Below are positions 57,746 through 64,000 of a stretch of DNA of 64,000 nucleotides, one piece after another. A program made the translations under genes and the position numbers. Source of the DNA: Acanthochlamys bracteata (Eukaryota > Streptophyta > Magnoliopsida > Pandanales > Velloziaceae); assembly GCA_019914995.1 (NCBI GenBank), contig CM034142.1, positions 1,612,001-1,676,000 on the forward strand. The letters are read 5' to 3'. The notes beneath the pieces are model-generated. The model did not search any database and had not been told where the DNA came from. It saw nothing but the letters and a program-made list of their open reading frames with translations. Each line of letters starts with the position of its first letter. Position 1 is the stretch's first letter.

Positions 57746-59387
57746 TACATCAAAATCAAAATGATTGAGTTTTTGATTGATAAATTATTCGATTGGATTT
57801 TTATTAGTTGAGAATTCTTACTGTGTGTATGTATGACAACCACAAGGACAGATGTAAGACTTTGGAATGATAAGAAGTGTTTGATTTGGTAAAGCTGCTT
57901 TCTTATTGGTTTCTTGTTTGGTTCTGCTAATGACTATTTGCTCCTACATATGAATATAATCAAATAGCTAACGACTGGTTTGCTTTGTTTCACCACCAGT
58001 TAAAATAATACAATCTTCTTTTTGTGAAAATACTGGTAAGCTGTAAGCTACTAGGGTCTTTAACGTCATGCAAAAGAAGCCACAGAAAATTTGCCTTAGT
58101 TAAAGAAACCTTTTCATTCTCAAGACATTTGAGCTCCTGCATGCTTGACTCTTGTCTGATGCTAGTATTCTTGGAACTATTCAATCAACAATATATTTGC
58201 TCCCAAGTAACAAGTAGAGAAGCAAACTTGAAGTAAACAATGTGTAGCAGGTAATTACCACGAAAAGATACAGGTATTATACAGTCACATGAAAGACCAC
58301 TCGTCCAACAAAAGAACTTCCTTTTCAAGCTTAGAAGATCATCACAAATACAAAGCTTAGAGCATATGGAAGCTTTTCTCTCCCAACTTTTAATATTACG
58401 TTTTTCAATAAAATTTTTAAAATATTTTACAAAATTATTAAAATTTTAAAAAAAATTTAATAGTACAAAAAGATTTTACATCGTAAAATCTTTTTATTAT
58501 TTATTTTAAGTGAAAAAAATATGGCTCATTTTTTAAAAAATTTTAAAATATCTCTGTTTTTTTAAAAGCTTCTTTTCAATAAGAACTCCCAAACATCTCC
58601 TTAAAAAGATATATAGAAGATAATATTAATGATCATTCTTCTTCATCTTCGCCATAAGAGATTATAAGAGTAACACTCGACTGTACAATCTCTCTTCCTT
58701 ATGATACATAACAGCTCAATGGTGCAGGGCCACCACAAGCCTGCGATGTTTGATTCGGCATAAAACATACTCGAATACAGGTAGCAAAAGCGAACCTTCA
58801 TCATGTTTCAACTTTCGTCACTTGCCCAGCCATTAAACTATTGACAAAACCAAATACTACAGTTGTATAAGAAGATTGTTTTGTATCTGATAACTAAGCA
58901 TCAACATTTCATCATCTTCTATTTCCTACGAGAGATTTTTCCTCAGTAGATTAAGTGAGCACTGAGGCAAGGAACACAGGCTTAGGATTCTAGGTTCACA
59001 GTAGAACTACCTCCTTCTCTGAAAAGCAAATCAAATATGCAGATAATTAGCACCTACACGATGGTTAGCTAAAGTAAATTCAAAAAAATTCACAATGAAA
59101 TTACATTACTAGTCTGGTTTTAAAAGGAAGGGGAAGAAAAACAAACCCAAATCTTTTCAACAGTTAGGTTAGCTAATTCACTTCAGAAAATATGATAATT
59201 TGCAAGTGATTACGAATTTCACACAACAGAAACTAATTATAACTACCAAAATCGAATAATACAAACAACATTTTTCTAAAGCGAAAGCCGGTACCTCCAA
59301 TTCACTTAAGAAAATATGATAATTCACGAGTGTTCACGAATTTAAAACATCAAAATCCAACTATTCTAAGAACTCGAAATAAACTAA

Positions 59388-59576
59388 CTAACTTGAGAAA
59401 GTAATCATAAACTTCAATCGCCCACTCTTTTCTTCACCAAATCTTTCATGGCTAGTTTCATCACCACACAACTCTGTCAGTGACTTAACATAACCCAGAA
59501 ACTGCTCAATCGAGTAATCGAACGCCTCCGTCATTATTCTTTTGATATCCTTGTCTATTATTTTCAAATCAATCAA
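59388..59576 (-). other. Short ORF next to the right TIR of the non-autonomous element
   Basis: A 62-codon open frame reading inward from the right TIR, with IDKDIKRIMTEAFDYSIEQ and LTELCGDETSHERFGEEK. Acidic/basic balance and lack of low complexity suggest a former exon, and its position behind the TIR would let the TIR act as promoter. No family recognised. Just to its left two 45-base direct repeats occur (about 59167-59222 and 59300-59345). Confidence 0.3.
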
Positions 59577-60626
59577 TTCAAAATCAAAGATTTAATGTTG
59601 GAGTTGGTGAGAGGAAATTAGAAAAAATGGAAAGAAAGAATGAGAGAAAGAGGAAGAACGGAAGCAACAATGCGAAGAGGCTAAAGCAGCGGGAGGAGTT
59701 ATTTGATCGCATTTCGGAGAGGCGGCGGGAAGAGAGGATGAAGAAAAAATAAGAGAGAAGAAAAGAAAAAGAAGGAAGAGAAGAGGAATTGAAGCAGCGG
59801 TTCGGAGAGGCGAGGGAGCTCGCTCGTTGCGAGGATGAAGAGAAAAACGAACGGTGTTGTAGAGATCGAAATAAATTATTTAAAAATAAATTAGTATAAA
59901 TAATATTATTGAAAATGAGTTTATATTTTATATTTTTTATAAAATAATTAAATTCAAAAGTCATATTTTGTGTTATGTAGCTGAAAGTGGACCGAAAATA
60001 AATTTTTAGTAAAAAAAGTGAGTTGTAAGGGTGAGCATAACACACTCGAAAAAGAAGAAAAGTGAAAGCTACAAGGATCCCATGCGAATTAATACAACTA
60101 CCCTTCACAGGGTTCTTATAGCGGGTGACAGTGTTTTCTTAAGCTATTAGATCCGCGGTTTAGATTTGATGTGTATAGATGTACGTGAAAAAATAATATA
60201 CGCATATTTTGACCCATATATATATGTGGAGAATGATGTGTGTACATCATTTCTCCGGCACATCGTGCACGTTTTTTTGTGGCCGATGGATGTTTTGATC
60301 CGTCGGTCAGATTTCGTGCACGATCTGAGGCGCTTACAAAGCTTTCGGAGTTACTATAGAAGGGTAATTTTTGTCAATTATGTTTTTGTCTTTTGTCTGC
60401 TTCACACTTTCTTCTTCTTCTTGTTGCAGCTGATCTTCGGTCCCACTCCCGCTCGTGATGAGCATCTCCTTGCGCTTCTTTTCTCCGCAATGTCTCCTAT
60501 TCTTCTTCCTTCTTCTTTCTTCAATTCTTTCTCAAATTCTCTCCTTTCCCTGAGCACCCAACCGCTGGTGATCTAAATTGACACTACTACTTGTTAATCT
60601 CTCTTCTTCTCCTTCTTTAATATCTT

Positions 60627-60989
60627 ATGCTATCTTCAATTTCATTATTCGGTATCGTTGCCTTATCGTCGTTCGTCGCGGCCATGGAGTTCGATCGCCG
60701 GTCGAAGATCGAAATTGGCACTAGCATATGTTTAATTTCTCTGCTCCTCTTATACGCATTGTATCGTATTCAATTTATCATTCGCCATCGTTACTTTACT
60801 GCTTCGTTCGTCGCTATTTCTCGATTTATTATTTCTTTTGTTAAATGGACTAAATTAAACAGGATTTGCATCTATTGTGATATGTTGATTAATTTTGGTC
60901 TCTTCTTCATATCGCATTCGCGTTCTAGTCGAAGTCGGAGAAGATTATGCACATTGAGCTCTGCAGGCTTACAAAGTAAGCTTCACTAA
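60627..60989 (+). other. ORF of 120 codons in the left part of MULE-4
   Basis: ATG at 60627 opens MLSSISLFGIVALSSFVAAM, continues with a charged stretch and a hydrophobic stretch ICLISLLLLYALYR, and ends at 60989. It could encode a small protein with two membrane-like segments, but the composition (TTC/TCG-rich leader of a MULE terminus) also fits a chance open frame or captured exon. Downstream at about 61143-61240 a possible exon follows an AG acceptor. No family recognised. Confidence 0.25.
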
Positions 60990-62039
60990 AGTTTTGGAGC
61001 AAGACTGAATTGCTAGCTTCTATTTAAATTTTATATGTAAAGAGTTCAATGTGAGTTTCATAACAAACGCTCTAATTTTTATTTATCAGTTCCTAATTAA
61101 TTCACTAATTTTTGTTGATCTTATTTTTCTCTTTTACTGTTAGGGGTGTTTCAATTCAGTATAGAGCCAAGAAGACAGTGATGATCAGAACAATTCGGTT
61201 GCTAGTGTTGCTTAGCATCATTGGATCAGTGCTTGCTTAAAGAGATTTGGCGACTTTCTGATTTTAGACAAATTTCGCAAAGGCCTAGACATCTAAGCTT
61301 CTAAAGTGGTCATTAGGAAGCTAGAACCCTTATGGTGAGAAGTGACAACATATCTTCTTTTGGTTTAAGTAGTAATGGTTTTGTAACCTATATGCAATGT
61401 TTAAGTGAAATATGAACTGAGTGCGAATGTTTTTTGTCATTGACATTTGTATGTGATTTTTTTTTTTTTTTTTGGTAAAATGTAATGTGAATGTCTAAAA
61501 TGAAAACGTGAATGTCCAAATAGAATGTAGATGTCCAAATAAAATGTGAATTTGAATGAAAGTGAATATCATCGATTGGCGAATGGAATATGAATACAAT
61601 TGATAGTAAACGGATTATATGGAACGCCACATGATTGCGTTATATGAAATGCATCGATAATGAATGAACGTGAATGGAATGTGATTTTTTTAATGTGATG
61701 CTGCAATTCTGTAATGTAATACTGTCTTCTTACAATGTGCATATGATGCTGCCCTCCTGCGATCTAATGTCATCCTCTTGCAAGTGAATATTTTTTTCCC
61801 ATCTTTGTTAATAGATATGGAAACGCAAATAGTCAAACGCTTACCCAATCCTCCTTATACAATGTAACTTATGAAGATTGCAAAAAGTAGTTGCACATTA
61901 ACAATTATACATAAGTGCTGTACATACCAATAATAGTTATACAAAGACAAAATAAGTTGTAGCTAACTCTTCATCATTCTACTGTAAATGAATAGTTAAC
62001 TCTTCATCAAAACTGTCTTCATTTTCACTCGTATTTTTG

Positions 62040-62690
62040 TCTCTTCAATTTCGTCATCTCTATCAATAACTATCAAATAAGAAAGTGGTGACAAATATTA
62101 ATTTCAAATTGAGTTAAAATAACGAGTTAATATATTATAATCAATGCTAAGTAATGTTTGCAATACTTACCTATCCTTTTCTTTCTATTTAAATTTTTAG
62201 GATAATTTCGTTTGTCATTTTTAACACCATACTTGTTTCAATAAGCATATTTTCTGATTGTCTTTGCTTTGGCTCTTATAGAGACTTTCTCCAAATCTCA
62301 TTTTATTCTACTATTACCATTATAGATATTTCTTTTTTTTTCCTTCTCTTGGTTTATCAGATGTGGGGATTCAATAGTAAAACTTCGATATGCATCACTT
62401 GGGACTTGTAAGCTCTTATTGATAGTATGGCAACTAGAATCTCATGGCCACATACTAGCCAACCGTCGTACTAAGCTCTATAATTATTTGTCCAATTTAT
62501 GTACCTTTCAAAAATAAAGTGATTTGGTATCTTTATATCCAAATTCTGAAATACTTTTATAAAGTGTTCATAAAGAATCCCCATAAACTAAAAAAAATTG
62601 CATTCACAGTTATTTTTTTTTTGTAGTTAGATTGAACTTTACCTTTCACTTATACCGATTAACTTCTACTTGAAACTCGTAAATGTATAT
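62040..62690 (-). pseudogene. MULE-4 transposase remnant (C-terminal part)
   Basis: Read on the minus strand from 62690: a segment like YKWKVKFNLTTKKK matches the EWKVKFNSVTKEG part of MULE-1. A degraded SWIM region follows, then a part matching LLLNPNISQTKGR, then a degraded zinc-knuckle region (KNDKRNYPKN against KHDKQNCPED), and finally an acidic tail exon near 62040-62080. Stops are frequent, and the N-terminal and DDE parts are missing; the remaining sequence stops at the (TA)n tract at 62686. Confidence 0.6.
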
Positions 62691-62711
62691 ATATATATAT
62701 ATATATATATA
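62686..62711. repeat. (TA)n microsatellite at the break of the MULE-4 transposase
   Basis: About 13 TA units. To its left is transposase-derived DNA, and to its right starts an arm of the palindrome family (TTTGATTTTATT, GATGGAGGTTGATTCG). Similar TA tracts lie at 48389-48411, 49221-49248, 56290-56307, 60216-60225 and 62919-62928. Confidence 0.8.
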
Positions 62712-62929
62712 TTTGATTTTATTATTTTTTTGTCATATTAATCAAGAAGTTGGATGGAGGTTGATTCGTGGTCCGATTGAGCTGAATTTTGTCAACATAT
62801 TATTAACTTATAATTTTTTATATCTAACGGTGAAGATCACATTTGAAGCTTTATACCGGTAGAATCGAACCGATGTGCGGCGATATGCCCTTAAGAAATG
62901 ATGTGCCTACTTTTCCACATATATATATT

Positions 62930-64000
62930 AGTGATTATAATTGGCGTGGTTATAAAATAAGTCACACTATATTATTATGTTACAAACTATTGTAGATGTG
63001 CATAATCAAGCGATTTTTCTCATTTTAAAGACAATAAATGATGTTTAGCATTCACATTTGCTTTCTAAAAAGCTTCATAGAATTTTTTTGGAATAGCTAA
63101 AAAGAGCTTTTTGAAAAAAAAAGAATTTTTAAGAAAATTTTTTCAAGGTTTTTTAAAAAAGAGCTTATACATATAATTATCTATAATCATCCAATTCATC
63201 TATATTTTTTAAAATTTTGAAAAGTTTTGTATAAGACTTTGTGGAACTTAAAAGCTCAAAAGCTTCGAAAAAAGCCACGCCAAAACATGGCTATAATCCA
63301 GTATAAGTTTAACCTTTTATCCTAAGAGCAAAATTAGTAATATCTTTTTGATGAATGTGTCGACTACTATCGATGAGAGTTCTTTGAGTACTTGAGACGC
63401 GTAGGAAGTAAGTAACTAGGTAGGAGTTACATATCTTTTATAATGATTTTTTTTGTAACTTGAAAAAATAAAAAAAATTTATACATATAATGATTCTATA
63501 ACGTACAATTTATCGTTACCTTTTTAGATTTTTTAAAAAATACTTATAAAGTACTACAGAAAGTTTCTTAGATAACAAAAAATTAAGAAAACATAAAAAA
63601 ATTTTAATTAATTTTTAACTTTTTAGCAGAATTAAGTTACATGAAGAGCATATTTCAATTATTACGAACTCTATTTTTTTCCTTTAGATATTGAGTTCGG
63701 CACTTCATGTATTCCACCACTCTAAACTTTACTTTCGCTTCTAAAGTAAATTCTACTTCTATCGAAATTCACTTCTCACTGAATTCTATTTTTATAAAAT
63801 TTATTTACGTGGGACTCACTTTCATGTAATTGAACACGCCATAAGAAAATAAGGTTTAAGGGTAATATTAAGGTATTAATTTATATCACTTTTGGGATCG
63901 CAAAAATAAGAAATTTTTTAGAAAAAATAACTTATTTTGATATTTTTTTAGAAAATAAGCTTATCTTTATTTAGCTAAAAAATAATAATTATTATATATA
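62930..64000. other. AT-rich end of the window with MITE-like remnants
   Basis: No gene. At about 63070-63300 inverted AGCTTTTTGAAAA / AAAAGCTTCGAAAAA words suggest a decayed fold-back MITE. At 63640-63845 CACTTCATGT, AATTCACTTCTCACT and CTCACTTTCATG words belong to the AACTCACTT family. The last 150 bases are nearly pure A/T. Confidence 0.4.

Larger units (their letters stand above)
56330..60210. mobile_element. Non-autonomous MULE-like element, possibly carrying captured gene pieces
   Basis: The left side (about 56333-56750) and the right side (about 59590-60207) are inverted copies. Landmarks from the outside inward are AACCG-CGG, GAAAACACTG, CCTGTG-AGGGTAG, TTAATTCGCAT, TTTGTAGCTTTC, TCTTCATCCTC, GAGCGAG-TCCC-TCGCCTCTCC, CTTCAATTCCTC, GCCGCCTCTCCGA and TTTAGCCTCT. 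The right arm is interrupted at about 59865-60050 by an AT-rich MITE with ACTCACTT words, absent from the left arm. No transposase is seen in the 2.8-kb interior. Instead there are short exon-like open pieces (57521-57745 plus and 59388-59576 minus) of unknown origin. Outer limits are not exact and no target duplication is certain. Confidence 0.55.
60226..62919. mobile_element. MULE-4: degraded Mutator-like element with short matching ends
   Basis: The left end GTGGAGAATGATGTGTGTAC with CATCATTTCTCCGGCACATCG pairs with the right end in reverse, GTGGAAAAGTAGGCACATCA followed by TTTCTTAAGGGCATATCG. Both borders lie in (TA)n tracts, so the 9-bp duplication cannot be fixed. Inside are an open frame at 60627-60989, repeated GTGAATGTCC / AATGTGAAT words at 61440-61690, and a minus-strand remnant of a MULE transposase (62040-62690) related to MULE-1 and MULE-2. 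The right 200 bases contain an arm of the 48.2-49.2 kb palindrome family. Confidence 0.55.

Overview
The window is nuclear DNA of a flowering plant, most likely a eudicot. Genes are sparse, are split by GT-AG introns, and sit in very AT-rich intergenic DNA full of transposon remnants. Four intact or near-intact host loci are recognisable: the 3' end of a PATROL1-type MUN-domain gene (137-1279, +), a mitochondrial dicarboxylate carrier of the UCP5/DIC type (7725-8693, -), a methyltransferase-like gene with an upstream ORF in its leader (21412-22611, -), and two intact mTERF-domain genes (28855-30018, - and 44754-45938, +). A further three-exon partial gene of unknown function lies at 23775-25328 (-).

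From 28.8 to 46 kb is an mTERF cluster. The two intact genes flank at least four decayed plus-strand copies (31474-31860; 33705-38319; 40466-41762; 41835-42195). One pseudogene is split by a 3.5-kb PIF/Harbinger-like insertion with a TTA duplication. That insertion itself carries two younger AT-rich repeats.

Transposons of the Mutator-like (MULE) superfamily dominate the rest. MULE-1 (13716-19300) has terminal inverted repeats (TIRs) of about 1.3 kb, a near-perfect 9-bp target duplication, and a nearly complete FAR1-type transposase broken by a few stops. MULE-2 (49250-56289) has TIRs of about 1.9 kb containing a GC-rich minisatellite, and a more decayed related transposase. Immediately to its right are a non-autonomous, possibly gene-capturing element (about 56330-60210) and a third MULE with a truncated transposase (60226-62919). 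To its left is a chain of alternating inverted arms (48240-49215). The breakpoints of this cluster fall in or next to (TA)n tracts.

The remaining gene-free DNA (about 1.6-7.6, 9-13.7, 19.3-21.4, 22.7-23.7, 25.3-28.8, 30-31.4, 32-33.7, 38.3-40.4, 42.2-44.2, 46-48.2 and 63-64 kb) is AT-rich and carries several MITE-like families. No rRNA, tRNA, CRISPR or bacterial-type features were seen. Exon limits, TIR limits and family names come from reading the sequence and from remembered family patterns; no alignment or database search was run.
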